From: Halothermothrix sp. | GTDB taxonomy: Bacteria; Bacillota; Halanaerobiia; DY22613 | DNA length: 64,000 bases | Assembly: GCA_016841825.1 (NCBI GenBank) | Contig: JAENYK010000005.1 | Location: 310,001-374,000, forward strand | Direction of reading: 5' to 3' | Shown here: piece by piece, positions 25,431-35,300 of the stretch | How positions within the stretch are numbered: the stretch's first letter is position 1 | Layout of the letters: every line of letters begins with the position of its first letter | Notes under the pieces: generated by a model | Told to the model about the DNA's origin: nothing | The model's input: only the letters and a program-made list of their open reading frames with translations | Database searches by the model: none | Translations under genes and position numbers: made by a program

Positions 25431-25461
25431 TAATAAACGCCCTCCTTAAGTGTTTGTTAAA

Positions 25462-25602
25462 GTTACATTAACAGCAAGCTGTCAATGCCTGGATTTAACG
25501 ACTTCATCAGGGGATTTATACCTCCATTGAAGTAAATATTACTTAGTTATATCTACTCCCCCTATAAAGGCTGGAAGACTTCCCTTCTGAGATGTCGTTA
25601 AA
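25462..25602. repeat. Dispersed repeat family A, copy 4 (full)
   Basis: Complete set of family blocks, from the half palindrome TTAACAGCAAGCTGTCAA through TTTAACGACTTCATCAGGGG to ACTTCCCTTCTGAGATGTCG and TTAAAT. It lies in the 5' leader of the kdgT transcript, between the sigma-54 promoter and the ribosome site, so its hairpin would be transcribed upstream of the operon. Confidence 0.85.
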
Positions 25603-25657
25603 TATTTGGTATAAGATTTACGTAAATCATATAATTGACTAGTCACTTTTATATTAA

Positions 25658-25674
25658 AGCAAATATCGTGCCAA
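25658..25674 (-). promoter_or_regulatory. Sigma-54 promoter of the kdgT-uxaA operon
   Basis: Minus strand TTGGCACGATATTTGCT, an exact fit to TGGCAC-N5-TTGCW with the GG and GC pairs 12 bases apart. It lies upstream of kdgT and downstream of a sigma-54 activator gene. The transcript start would be near 25646. Confidence 0.9.
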
Positions 25675-25837
25675 CTTTAATATCTATTTCCCAAATTTCA
25701 TTAATCCACATAATTCTTTGATTATTCTCACAGTATGAATACTGTTGCTTTTCAACACTTTCAGAAAATTCTCATGATGCGTTTAAAAATTGTGCAAACA
25801 TTTAATCAACTCAGCTTTTTTCCGGTCTAAAAACAGA

Positions 25838-25885
25838 TCAGGTGTGGCATTATACTATATTACTGTAGTATAATGCCACACCTGA
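25838..25885. promoter_or_regulatory. Perfect 20-bp inverted repeat: activator site or terminator
   Basis: TCAGGTGTGGCATTATACTA, an 8-base spacer (TATTACTG), then its exact complement. It lies just past the stop of the sigma-54 activator gene and about 165-210 bases upstream of the sigma-54 promoter. That is a normal distance for an enhancer-type binding site, but the hairpin could equally end the activator transcript (GATCTGTTTTT follows on the minus strand). Confidence 0.6.
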
Positions 25886-25891
25886 CTCGTT

Positions 25892-27865
25892 TTAAGATTG
25901 AAGTTTATAGGTTTTAATCTTTCTAATCAAAGTTGTTCGATCAATGCCAAGTTGTTGAGCTGTGCGGGTTCTATTTCCATTGTTTTCAATTAAAGCGGAC
26001 TGGATAACTTCTGCTTCGATCATGGAAAGGGTCTTGCCTTTATTACATCTCCCGATAGTTCTATTTCGATGAACACACCCCTGGATCATGGGGATCGCTT
26101 TCGCTTCAACAATTCCCTTCTTTGTAATCACCAAAAGTTTTTCAACGACATTTTCCAGCTCTCTGATATTACCCGGCCAATCATAACTCTCAATAAATTC
26201 AATAACCTCTGGCGAAAACCCCTCAACCTGATGATCAAGTTTTTTATTAAGTCGTATTCTTAACTCTTCCATCAATATCTTAATGTCGCTCTTTCTCTCC
26301 CGTAATGGAGGAAGAAGCAGATTCAAGACATTAAGTCGATAATATAAATCCTCACGATAATTCCCTTTTTCCATTTCCTCATATAGATCTTTGTTAGTAG
26401 CAGCGATCACCCGCACATCAATAGGAATGACCCGTACATCACCAACTCGCATCACCTCGTGCTCCTGTAGAACACGCAGTAGTTTGGCTTGCATACTCTT
26501 GTCAATCTCTCCGATTTCATCAAGAAAGATAGTTCCTTTATGAGCAAGCTCAAAAAGGCCCATTTTACCACCCTTTTTGGCTCCCGTAAAGGCTCCTTCT
26601 TTATATCCAAAAAGTTCACTTTCCAATAAATTCGAAGGCAACGCTGAGCAGTTGATCGCCACAAAAGGGTTATTTTTCCTACAACTCTCACTATGGATGG
26701 ATTGGGCAAATAATTCTTTTCCAGTACCAGTTTCCCCCATAATCAAAACAGTTGAATCTATATGACTGTAATCTCTGGCTATTTGGATGGTTGTCCGAAT
26801 AGTATCGCTCTTTCCGGTAATATCTGCAAATGAATATTTGGTAGTTAATCCTCTTTGCACTAAGTCCTTGCGCAGACTACTCTCCATATTCACAATCTCA
26901 GTGGCCATTTGAATAAAGGCAATTGCTCCTTTTACTTCTGTATTAACCACCATTGGTACGCGATCCACCACTACCGAACTCCCAAAATATTTTTCGGTAC
27001 TGCCAAGTTCCTCTTTTTTTGATTGCATGACATCTTTAAGTTGTAGTTGAGGAAGTATCTCACAACTTTTTTTCCCAATACACTGCTCCTTACTAACTTT
27101 TAAAATTTGCTCTGCCCTGGGATTAATAATGAAAATTTCGTCTTTTTTGTTTACTCCGACAATTCCATTCCTCGAAAAATCCAGAACGGTCTTCAAAATC
27201 TGATGTCTATTTTTCTCTCGCCTTTTAGCATAAAATAGTGAAATTGCAGTATTAATTGCCTGTTTAACAGAAGGTCTCTGTGATCTGAGCAGTTCGTATT
27301 TAATATTTTTTTCTTCTAATTGTTTTCTGATCTCAATTCCCCAACTACCACCGATCAGCAATTTCATCCCCTCATGTAATGCGCGCTGGGTCTGAATTGA
27401 AAATTCATTTACGTTATTGACCTGATAATAGTGTAAATCTAACTGCAGCATTTTATTAATCTTTTGACAACCATATAGAAAATCCTTATTTTCCACAACC
27501 CCTATTGGTTCCCTAAAATCTTTATATTTGTATAGTGCCTCCAAAAACTCATATCCTGTTAACTCAATACTAACAACTTCTAAATCAAGTGTATTGCGGA
27601 TTTCTACTGCAAGGTTTCCTCTTGAGATGATGATTTCTATCCCTTTGTCCTTAAGTTTTTTGGACTTTTCTATCGCATCTGTTGTAGTTATTTTTGCAAT
27701 AATAATTCCAATATTTAGCTCTCTGACAATCTCTTCAGCAAAGCTTAACAGCTCATCATACGGCAAAAGCACTGCAATTTTATTGTTGATACTTCTTTTC
27801 ATAATTGTGTCTCCCTCAAAATCTGATAATATCATATCTTTTATCATCTCTGTTGACTTTATCAT
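25892..27865 (-). CDS. Sigma-54-dependent activator, PrpR-like sensor, AAA+ and Fis HTH
   Basis: A 657-residue enhancer-binding protein. Residues about 25-220 resemble the PrpR N-terminal sensor domain (NKIAVLLPYDEL, IEIIISRGNLAVEIR), followed by a PAS domain (about 230-330, FSRNGIVGVNKKDEIFIINPRAE). The AAA+ domain (about 345-570) has GETGTGKE, ESELFGYKEGAFTGA (the sigma-54 contact loop), TIFLDEIGEI and the RLNVLNLLLPPLRER arm. A Fis-type helix-turn-helix ends the protein (GNRTRTAQQLGIDRTTLIRK). It likely senses a small acid and drives the sigma-54 promoter of the kdgT operon downstream. ATG at 27865 follows GGAGGTG; an ATG at residue 22 with GGGAG is an alternative. Confidence 0.92.
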   Translation of the reverse strand: MIKSTEMIKDMILSDFEGDTIMKRSINNKIAVLLPYDELLSFAEEIVRELNIGIIIAKITTTDAIEKSKKLKDKGIEIIISRGNLAVEIRNTLDLEVVSIELTGYEFLEALYKYKDFREPIGVVENKDFLYGCQKINKMLQLDLHYYQVNNVNEFSIQTQRALHEGMKLLIGGSWGIEIRKQLEEKNIKYELLRSQRPSVKQAINTAISLFYAKRREKNRHQILKTVLDFSRNGIVGVNKKDEIFIINPRAEQILKVSKEQCIGKKSCEILPQLQLKDVMQSKKEELGSTEKYFGSSVVVDRVPMVVNTEVKGAIAFIQMATEIVNMESSLRKDLVQRGLTTKYSFADITGKSDTIRTTIQIARDYSHIDSTVLIMGETGTGKELFAQSIHSESCRKNNPFVAINCSALPSNLLESELFGYKEGAFTGAKKGGKMGLFELAHKGTIFLDEIGEIDKSMQAKLLRVLQEHEVMRVGDVRVIPIDVRVIAATNKDLYEEMEKGNYREDLYYRLNVLNLLLPPLRERKSDIKILMEELRIRLNKKLDHQVEGFSPEVIEFIESYDWPGNIRELENVVEKLLVITKKGIVEAKAIPMIQGCVHRNRTIGRCNKGKTLSMIEAEVIQSALIENNGNRTRTAQQLGIDRTTLIRKIKTYKLQS

Positions 27866-28205
27866 TTTAACCGGTCACCTCCTCTTTTGTGAGTAAATTT
27901 TTTTCCCAGAACCAAACCCTCTCAAATACTTTACAGATAAGTTATTGTATTCTTAAAATATACTCTGAATGAGGTACCTAGTTTACTACAAAACTTACTT
28001 TTCGAATTTGTATCCAATTTATAATGTTTTTAGAGTAGATGCGTATATCAGTTGTTGAAAAACTTCAGAAAAAATCTTATCCTGTTTATATCCTACTACC
28101 ACTATATCATTATTCCTATATTACCACAATCACTATATTATAATTTTCCTCCTAATCTTTTAATTTTACAAAAAACTCTCTAATTCCTTCTAGATGTTAA
28201 AAAAA

Positions 28206-28240
28206 TTAATGACATTTCGAAGGGAGTCTTCCGACTTCCT
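28206..28240. repeat. Fragment of repeat family A (inverted orientation)
   Basis: GACATTTCGAAGGGAGTCTT, with an AATG lead-in, matches the complement of the family A right end (AGACTTCCCTTCTGAAATGTC). The remaining blocks are absent. Bases 27866-28205 show nothing beyond AT-rich sequence. Confidence 0.5.
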
Positions 28241-28313
28241 GAGTAGATTAATGCCTTATCTTAATTGTTTATACAGATTTCATTTCTATATTTTTTATAT
28301 CTAATCTAAAGTT

Positions 28314-28495
28314 CTATATTTTAAGGTTGTGATAAATCATTTCTCTAGTTTTCTCCAACGATGTAACCAGAATTATGGGTGTGAATGACCAATTTCCGTA
28401 TTTTTTCAATATCCCAAGAATCTTATATACTCTCTTGGTAGTTTTATCGAATCAACTCTTGGTTTAGCCCATATAACTAACGTAAAGGTTACCAT
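28314..28495 (-). pseudogene. Frameshifted small gene, possibly the immunity partner of the toxin remnant
   Basis: GGAGGTG lies four bases before an ATG at 28495. The frame reads MVTFTLVIWAKPRVDSIKLP... and stops after 29 codons at TAT-TGA. Shifting the frame just before that stop gives a plausible continuation (GILKKYGNWSFTPIILVTS) to a stop at 28314. It lies directly downstream of a toxin remnant, where polymorphic-toxin immunity genes normally sit. Tox-REase-5 toxins are often paired with Imm52-type proteins; the match here is by position and feel only. Confidence 0.4.
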
Positions 28496-28526
28496 TTCAC
28501 ACCTCCATAATACTATTTTAATTGTT

Positions 28527-28970
28527 CTAGAATGAAATTGATACCACTAACTCCTTCTTCCGAAAATGTTTTTTAGTTGCGTCCATACTAGTTTTATCCA
28601 TGAAATACCAATCAATTGGAGTACCGTCAGCAGCTTTTATTTGATGCATTGTCTGATCTATTAATCCATCTTGTCCAATAAACCAGTCATAAAATCTACC
28701 AATTTTTATGTTTACAAAATTCTTATAGTTTGCCTTTGCTTCAATAAGTTTCTCTGCACTAAAGCCATCAAACTTAACACCATTCTGAAGCCAAATCATA
28801 TCAGTACCTGCAATTTGCTTCTTGTAAGCTCTAGAAAGGTCACTCATCGCTTCGTTAGCTTTTACCGCTAAGTTCACCCGCATGGGGACATCTCCGACAT
28901 GAGCTGGATAAAATCCAGGATGGAAAATTTTCTTGTAATTCTGGTGAAATATATCAATGAACAGAAGTGA
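28527..28970 (-). pseudogene. C-terminal remnant of a polymorphic toxin (Tox-REase-5-like domain)
   Basis: The frame is open only from a stop at 28971-28973, so the N-terminal delivery part is missing. It reads HPGFYPAHVGDVPMRVNLAV, then IWLQNGVKFDGFSAEKLIEA with AK-NY, then IDQTMHQIKAADGTPIDWYF. The pattern V-K-FDGF ... L-EAK ... Q ... TPI-W-F is that of the restriction-endonuclease-fold toxin domain Tox-REase-5, in which Asp, Glu and Lys form the nuclease site; all three seem present. A start at 28883 would give 118 residues. No ribosome site supports independent expression, and a secreted toxin would need its missing N-terminal part. Confidence 0.6.
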
Positions 28971-29050
28971 TTAGTGAACAGCTTACAATCCTCAGCGCTA
29001 TGGGAGCTGAGAGACCACCAAGATACTTAAAAATTAATTCGAAAGCATAG
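28964..29050 (+). pseudogene. Possible tail of a transposase (remnant)
   Basis: A plus-strand stretch of 28 codons (EVISEQLTILSAMGAERPPR, then YLKINSKA and a stop) looks protein-like and like the end of a DDE transposase, but the frame is closed right before it and I cannot name the family. The rest of 29051-29247 has a small hairpin (CCCTC/GAGGG at about 29162-29189) and nothing else recognisable. Confidence 0.25.
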
Positions 29051-29247
29051 TTACACACCTAAAAGACCACTAAATCCTGGAACTCGCGATTTGACACAGG
29101 TTCTAAGGATTTTTGTTTACCTATGACTGTCGAAGCAAAAGTGTTTATCAAACAGTAAAACCCTCACATTTTGGAAAATAGAGGGCTAAAAATAAATAGT
29201 TCTGTTTTTACCAACTATAACTCATCCAAATTAAAAAAATGTTCAAC

Positions 29248-29442
29248 TCACAGTAGATAGAATAATTTAAACTTAAGGATATTGAAATAATAATTGAATA
29301 TATTTTGATTTATCTTGAATAGGATAATCATCACTACAACAATAGCGACTCCTATTATTGAAGGATAGATGAATTTAATCACAAAATTGATATTTTTACG
29401 AAAATTAATATTCAATATTACGGTAAACAAAATCAATCCCAA
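29248..29442 (-). other. Short hydrophobic ORF next to the IS remnant
   Basis: A 64-codon minus-strand frame with one or two hydrophobic segments (NFVIKFIYPSIIGVAIVVVMIILF). It has no ribosome site and overlaps the truncated transposase by 38 bases in another frame. It may be the 3' end of a membrane-protein gene fused here by deletion. I cannot assign a function and doubt it is expressed. Confidence 0.2.
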
Positions 29443-29680
29443 ATCCTGATAAATAATCTTGAACAGCTTGAATTTTAAGTTCTACTGGATACTTTTTATT
29501 GTAAATTCGAATCTCTAAATCTTCATATCCGTGGAGTTCATAACGATGCCGCCATTTTACAAGAGTGCTCTTAGTAATATCATACTTTTTTGCAACCTCT
29601 TTAAGTACTATCTCACCCTTTTCAAGTTCTTGCAATATGATTAGTTTTTCTGACGCGCTATACTGGTGGATTTTTGACAT
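29405..29680 (-). pseudogene. Truncated IS3-family (IS150-like) transposase OrfA
   Basis: Starts MSKIHQYSASEKLIILQELE and contains a helix-turn-helix (VLKEVAKKYDITKSTLVKWR) and the second repeat (KYPVELKIQAVQDYLSGFG) typical of IS3/IS150 OrfA. The conserved sequence stops abruptly after DYLSGFG and ten unrelated codons follow. OrfB and the right end of the element are missing. The start is preceded by GGGGAG. This is the left part of an insertion sequence that has lost the rest by deletion. Confidence 0.75.
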
Positions 29681-29726
29681 AAAAAATACTCCCCTTTTGG
29701 TATTAGGTTTTGTTATTTAACCTGTT

Positions 29727-29761
29727 TACTCTAAGTGGACATATCATTTTGAGACAGCCCC
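29727..29761. mobile_element. Surviving terminal end of the IS3-like element
   Basis: On the minus strand GGGGGCTGTCTCAAAATG, then ATATGTCCACTTAGAGT, about 50 bases before OrfA. Ends of this GNCTGTCTCAAAATGA kind are typical of IS150-group elements. The end lies about 105 bases from the last trace of the PKS gene. Confidence 0.65.
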
Positions 29762-29865
29762 CTTAAATTATCTCAGTTCCCATTCAGTATAACTAGTAAA
29801 CTCCCTGCCAACTACTCTATAGTCAGATCAGTAATCTGCTGGATGACGAAGTCTATCTCCAAATC

Positions 29866-30060
29866 TCAAAGTTCATTTTGTCCATGAAAAGTGTTAATTG
29901 ACTCAACAACCAGTCTTAAGACTTCCTCCACTCTTCTATTTTCAAAAAATATTTCCGGTGATATAACCACATTATATTGACGTTTGATCTTACCAATGAG
30001 TTGCAAAATACTAATTGAGTTTAGATTCAAATCCAAAATGTTATCAGTCACTATCAGGTT
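29866..30060 (-). pseudogene. Out-of-frame carrier-protein (ACP) remnant of the PKS
   Basis: The frame reads TDNILDLNLNSISILQLIGK, then IKRQYNVVISPEIFFENRRV, the second half of an acyl-carrier domain with the phosphopantetheine serine in LNSIS. It is shifted relative to the PKS frame, which stops at 30044, and the first helix of the carrier domain is missing. A deletion and frameshift therefore joined the end of the PKS to part of its carrier domain. Confidence 0.65.
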
Positions 30061-32284
30061 TCTGCACTTCCGGAGTATAAAACCTTTCAGGCCTGGCCAG
30101 ATAACTCTTTCGATCAAAAGCATATGTAGGCAGACTCACCCGGTATGGCTGCTGTCCCTGATAAACCTTATCCCAATCAATCTGCAGTCCGTTTTTGATT
30201 AATCTGGTCAATTCTGAATCAAATGTTCCAAAACCCTCACTCAGAATCAAGCTCTCTGCTTTTTTCCCTGTCAACACCCTGGCACACAGTTCTGCCAGCC
30301 TGCTGGTAGGAAAGATTATATAAAAAGTGTTAAAATCTGCTTTTAGGATATTCTCAAAAATCTCACGCACCTTATCCAATGGAATGTCTATTGCTTCAGA
30401 TCGATGTGAACACAGTCTGGTCAGCGCTTCTTTTTCTGTACATTCATCCATCACTAAATCTGCCAGAATATCACCACTACCAAAACCCAATACTGCCTGT
30501 GGTTTTAGAGAGTATATCTTCAAGGTCTCAACCAGTGCGCTTAATCCACAAAAATACTCTAATCTCTTTCCGGCCATTTTTTCAGCTTCATTGGTTATCT
30601 GATCTTTGATACGGTCAAGGTGGTAAGCATATAGTGGATTTTCTTTAGCCAACTGCTCTGTCTGCCCAATCTGAAAATCTTCAATATCTGGGAAGATAAA
30701 GATTGGCCTGAGTTCTATCGGTTTAATCTCTGTAATTAAACGATCACCAACCACAATCTGAGATAGTTTAGTGATTAGTTCTTCTCTGTTTTTTGCTGAA
30801 ACCACAACTTTGTTTGGATAATTTCGACGCCCGACGTTCAACGTATAGGCAATATCTTTAATCTCTAGTTCTGAATTATTCTGCAGATAAGTCTGTAATT
30901 CAGCGGCCATCAGCTTCAATGATTTTTCTGTTCTGGCCGATAATATAATTGTATGCACTGTTAAAGATTGATCAGTTTGCGACAAACCAATGGGACTAGT
31001 CCTTCTGGCGGTTTCTTCTAAGATCACATACCCATTAGTTCCGGTCATCCCGACAGAAGATATACCAGCTCTCCGGACAGATTGTGACTTCCAGTATTGA
31101 GATTTTGTGTTAACAAAACAGGGTGAATCTGCAAAATTGATCAGAGGATTAGCTTCCAGATAGTTAATCATCGGTGGGATCGTCTGATTTTTTAGAGCCA
31201 GAATGGTTTTCAGCAAACTGGCCATTCCAGCCGCCGAGTTCAAATGGCCGATGTTAGGCTTAACACTTCCCAGAGGAATAACCTGTTTCTGGTAGCCAAA
31301 TTCACTGAACGCCAATTGTAAGCCTTCAATCTCAACCGGATCACCGAGTTTTGTACCCATTCCATTGGCTTCAAAATAAGAGATGGTCAAGGGATCAATT
31401 CCGGCATTGCGCACAGCCTTCTTAATTACCTCAGCCTGACCTCTGCTGCTGGGTGAAATAATACCGTTAGACCGGGCACCATCATTATTTACGGCTATAC
31501 CTTTAATTATCGCATGAATATTATCCCGATCTTCAATAGCTTTATTGAATAATTTGAGAAGGACAATTCCACCACCTTCCCCTGTAACTGTGCCATCGGC
31601 AGCTTTATCAAATGACCTGATCTGCTGGCTATTGGAGATAAGGGTTAATCCATCTTCCTGGCTGTCATCCGTTAAATGTAATATTATTTCCACCCCACCC
31701 ACTATGGCTAATTCACATTCTCCCAGCCAGAGATTTTGACAGGCAGAATATAAAGCGACCAGAGCGGAAGAACAGGCAGTGTCTATAGTTAAGACTGGCC
31801 CATGAAAATCATATTTGTAGGCAATTCTTCCTGCTCCCGAAGATGATATTCCACTGATAAATGCCATCGGTGAGCCTGAATATGCCTGTTTACTATAATT
31901 GTTTCTGCTGGCAGCGTTGAAAACTCCCACAGACTTATCTGTTAATTTTTCGGGATTATATCCACTATCCAAAATAGCTTCTTCAACCAATTCCAGAAGT
32001 AATCGGTGTTGGGGATCAAGATAACTGGCTTCTTCCTGGCTAATTTTGAAGATTTCTGGTTCAAAAAACGTCACCTGCTCTAAATAGCCCGCTTTCAGCT
32101 TTAGAGAAGGAATACTGCCAATTATTGGCTGTAGCTCTGCCAATCTACTCTGAGGTAGCTTACGAATTGAATCTCGCCGACTAAGTATGTTATCCCAAAA
32201 AATTTGCAAAGTATCTGCTTCGGGGAAGCGACCTGCCATTCCGATTATTGCTATATCGTCAAAACTACCTTCCAGTTTTCTCAA
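30044..32284 (-). CDS. Polyketide synthase module: ketosynthase plus degenerate acyltransferase-like region
   Basis: A 746-residue protein. Residues 1-430 are a ketosynthase with active-site Cys in DTACSSAL and the second His in NIGHLNSAAG, but the first catalytic His of the usual EAHGTGT is Asn (EANGMGT). Residues about 510-740 recall a reduced acyltransferase or post-KS linker (GFGSGDILADLV and the ending SLPTYAFDRKSYL), without a GHSxG active site. Translation starts at TTG 32284 with AAGGAGG seven bases upstream. It follows the NRPS gene by 74 bases and should extend the peptide made there. The carrier domain after it is out of frame, so the module looks non-functional. Confidence 0.85.
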   Translation of the reverse strand: MRKLEGSFDDIAIIGMAGRFPEADTLQIFWDNILSRRDSIRKLPQSRLAELQPIIGSIPSLKLKAGYLEQVTFFEPEIFKISQEEASYLDPQHRLLLELVEEAILDSGYNPEKLTDKSVGVFNAASRNNYSKQAYSGSPMAFISGISSSGAGRIAYKYDFHGPVLTIDTACSSALVALYSACQNLWLGECELAIVGGVEIILHLTDDSQEDGLTLISNSQQIRSFDKAADGTVTGEGGGIVLLKLFNKAIEDRDNIHAIIKGIAVNNDGARSNGIISPSSRGQAEVIKKAVRNAGIDPLTISYFEANGMGTKLGDPVEIEGLQLAFSEFGYQKQVIPLGSVKPNIGHLNSAAGMASLLKTILALKNQTIPPMINYLEANPLINFADSPCFVNTKSQYWKSQSVRRAGISSVGMTGTNGYVILEETARRTSPIGLSQTDQSLTVHTIILSARTEKSLKLMAAELQTYLQNNSELEIKDIAYTLNVGRRNYPNKVVVSAKNREELITKLSQIVVGDRLITEIKPIELRPIFIFPDIEDFQIGQTEQLAKENPLYAYHLDRIKDQITNEAEKMAGKRLEYFCGLSALVETLKIYSLKPQAVLGFGSGDILADLVMDECTEKEALTRLCSHRSEAIDIPLDKVREIFENILKADFNTFYIIFPTSRLAELCARVLTGKKAESLILSEGFGTFDSELTRLIKNGLQIDWDKVYQGQQPYRVSLPTYAFDRKSYLARPERFYTPEVQKPDSD

Positions 32285-32358
32285 ATTGATGACCTCCTTA
32301 ATAAATGTTAGTCAGCTATTTACCTGATTATCTGGTTTCAGATCAATCCTTGTGCACG

Positions 32359-35300
32359 CTAAAAAGTAAATTTGACAACTTTCTTTTCCACTTCATCCTG
32401 ATCCATAGGTTGAATCACTCCGGCAATTTCCCGAATGGTTGTATAGGTCAAAAGATCAGTCACTTTGAGATGAGTAGCAAACTGCTGGTTAATTGCATCT
32501 GTCACTCTAATTAGTTTCAATGAATCTCCACCCAGATCGAAAAAAGATCTATTCACACTGATATTTTCCACCTGGAGATGCAAAATCTCTGACCATAATC
32601 TGGCTAAGTGACTCTCTACATCGGTTGTGGGAAGAAGATCGCCGGAATCTAATTCAATCTGTCTGTCGAAAACCGGAAGGTTTCTCCTATCAATCTTACC
32701 CGTTGCAGTTAACGGGAAATGATCGAGTTGCACAAAATAGGTTGGGACCATATAGTCTGGTAATTTACTTCGTAAAAGGTTTCTGAGCTTGTCGGTATCC
32801 AACTCCTGCCCAGTTTTCCCGATATAATATCCGACCAGATATTTCTCACCAATCTTCTCTTCAACCACAGTAACCGCACTCTTCTTAATTCCCTCCAGAT
32901 GATCCAATACACTTTCAATCTCACTCAGCTCAATCCGATAACCTCTGATTTTTACCTGGGAATCTCTTCTACCTACAAATACAATGCTGCCATCTGGCAA
33001 AAGCTGGCCCAGATCACCACTGCGATATACACGTCCCTGACCGGTGCGTGGGTCTGCGGTAAAAACAGCAGCAGTTGTTTCAAGATCATTCCAATAACCT
33101 GGAGCCAGATAAGGACTTTTGTAAACAATCTCTCCTATACCAAAAACTCCAACTTCTTGTTGATCTTCAGCTAACAAAATAACCTCTGTCTCTTCAACTG
33201 GATAACCAACTGGCACCGATAGTCTAGTTATCTTTGTATCTTTGTTGATAAAATATTGTAAAGTTACAGTTGATTCTGTAGGGCCTAAACCATTGATCAA
33301 GATCACTTTATCCGAAAACAGCCGTTGATATGCTGTCACATCTTTTTGCAATACCTCTTCTCCTCCCAAAACTATTAATCGTAAATCCATAAACTCTTCA
33401 GTAGTTAAAGACTCAGTAAAATAACGATAGACTGTCGGAATAGCATGGAAGATAGTAATCTGCTCATCCCTTAGCCAGTTGATAATTCCTGTAATACTAC
33501 CATCCAGCAGCAAATTGTATGGATATAAAGTACTACCATTTAGCAATGCTCCATATATATCCATTACAGCAGCATCAAAACTATAGGATGAGAATAGCGT
33601 CAGCCGATCATCTGCCGAGATATGCAGATTGTTAGTATAATTTCTAATAAAATGCAAAACATTACGATTAGTTTGCATAACCCCTTTTGGCTTACCAGTA
33701 GATCCTGACGTATATAATATATACGCTATCTGTTCAGGAGGGATCTCCAGATCCAGATTGGCGGTTGGTATCTGATCACTAATTAGATCAATATTCAATA
33801 TTATGATCTTCTCCTCTAAGTCCATCCCTGGCGTACCCTGGATTGACTGTACTAATTTTTTAGCATAATTCTCGTTCTCTGCATTAGTTAAGAGCAGTTT
33901 TGCGCCCGAATCTTTTAAAATATATACTAAGCGTTCATCGGGATGGCTAACATCTAAGGGAACATATATTTTGCCTGATTTCACTACGCCCAGGATTCCC
34001 TGAATCATATCACTATCCTGACCAAAAAGTAAGGCAACTCTGTGTTCAGGTGAGTTTTTCTCCACTGATCGGACACATTTAGCAAGAATCACTGCTGCAA
34101 TCTGGTTAGCTTTAGCGTTTAGTGCTCCATAAGTAAGCGATTTTTTCTTGCACTTAACTGCCAATTTATTCCCATCCTTTGCCACCTGTTTTTCAAATCG
34201 TTGGGCAATTGATTGTTGAATCTCTGTTCTGGAGAACTCCACAAAAGGACTGGTTAGCTGAATCTTATCGCTTATCGGGTAAAGATCATCTCTGGTAAAG
34301 ATCTTATATTCTTTCACTGGTAGCTCTACTCTCCTGGCAGCCTGGAATATCAAACTCCGGTATTGATTCATCAGATATTCTACTGTCTCTTTTTTGAATA
34401 ATCCCATCCGATACTGACAGTCAAAGACAATACCATTAGAAAACTCAGTAACCAGACATCCCAGATCGAATTTGACACCCTGGGGAAAGTTTAGATGTTG
34501 ATTCTGATAATCTGTCAACTCTCCACCAGTATTTGTCTCAAAATTCAACATGTTAAACATTACCGATAAGACCGATGGTTGACTGTGACCGCTAATAATC
34601 TGCATCTCTTCATCCAATAACTCAAATGGATATACCTGATGATCCAATGCCTGCAAAACTGTCTGCTTAACTTGATTTAAATTAACCAGAAAACTCTTCT
34701 CAATATTCAATCTTTCCCGAATAACCAACGTGTTTAAAAAAAAGCCGATTAATTCTTTTAAATCTGCATGTTCTCTACCTGCTACCGGAACACCGACAAT
34801 TAGATCCTCTTCTCCTGTCAATCTAGATAAGAATGTCATAAAAGTTGTCAGTAAGACCATGAACATACTAACCTGCCTTGATTCAACAATATCCTGCAGC
34901 TGTCTCTGAACCTCTGCTGGCAAAATAAAGCGATATACCCCTCCATGTTGATCCTGCTGTTGATTATGTGGATAATCTACTGGTAATTTCAAAGGCTTTA
35001 GCTCTCCAGCCAGCTGCTGATGCCAATAATCACGGTGTTTATTAAATTTATCTGTACCGGGTTGAACACTCTGCCAGACTGCGTAATCTTTATATTGAAT
35101 ACGCAGAGGTGACAGAGGATTGGAACCGCCTGCTTGATAAGCAGTGTACAGTTGCTCAAACTCTCTCTTAAATATATCCATCGACCATCCATCGGCAATA
35201 ATATGGTGTAAAGTGAAGAAAAAGATATGTTGTCGGTTCACCTGGATTACGGTAATTTTAAATAAAGGCCCCCCGGCCAGATCAAAAACAATCTTACTCT

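Noticed and set aside
25462-25602. Riboswitch in the kdgT leader
   Set aside because: The structured segment there is repeat family A, present at unrelated loci, so it is not specific for this operon.
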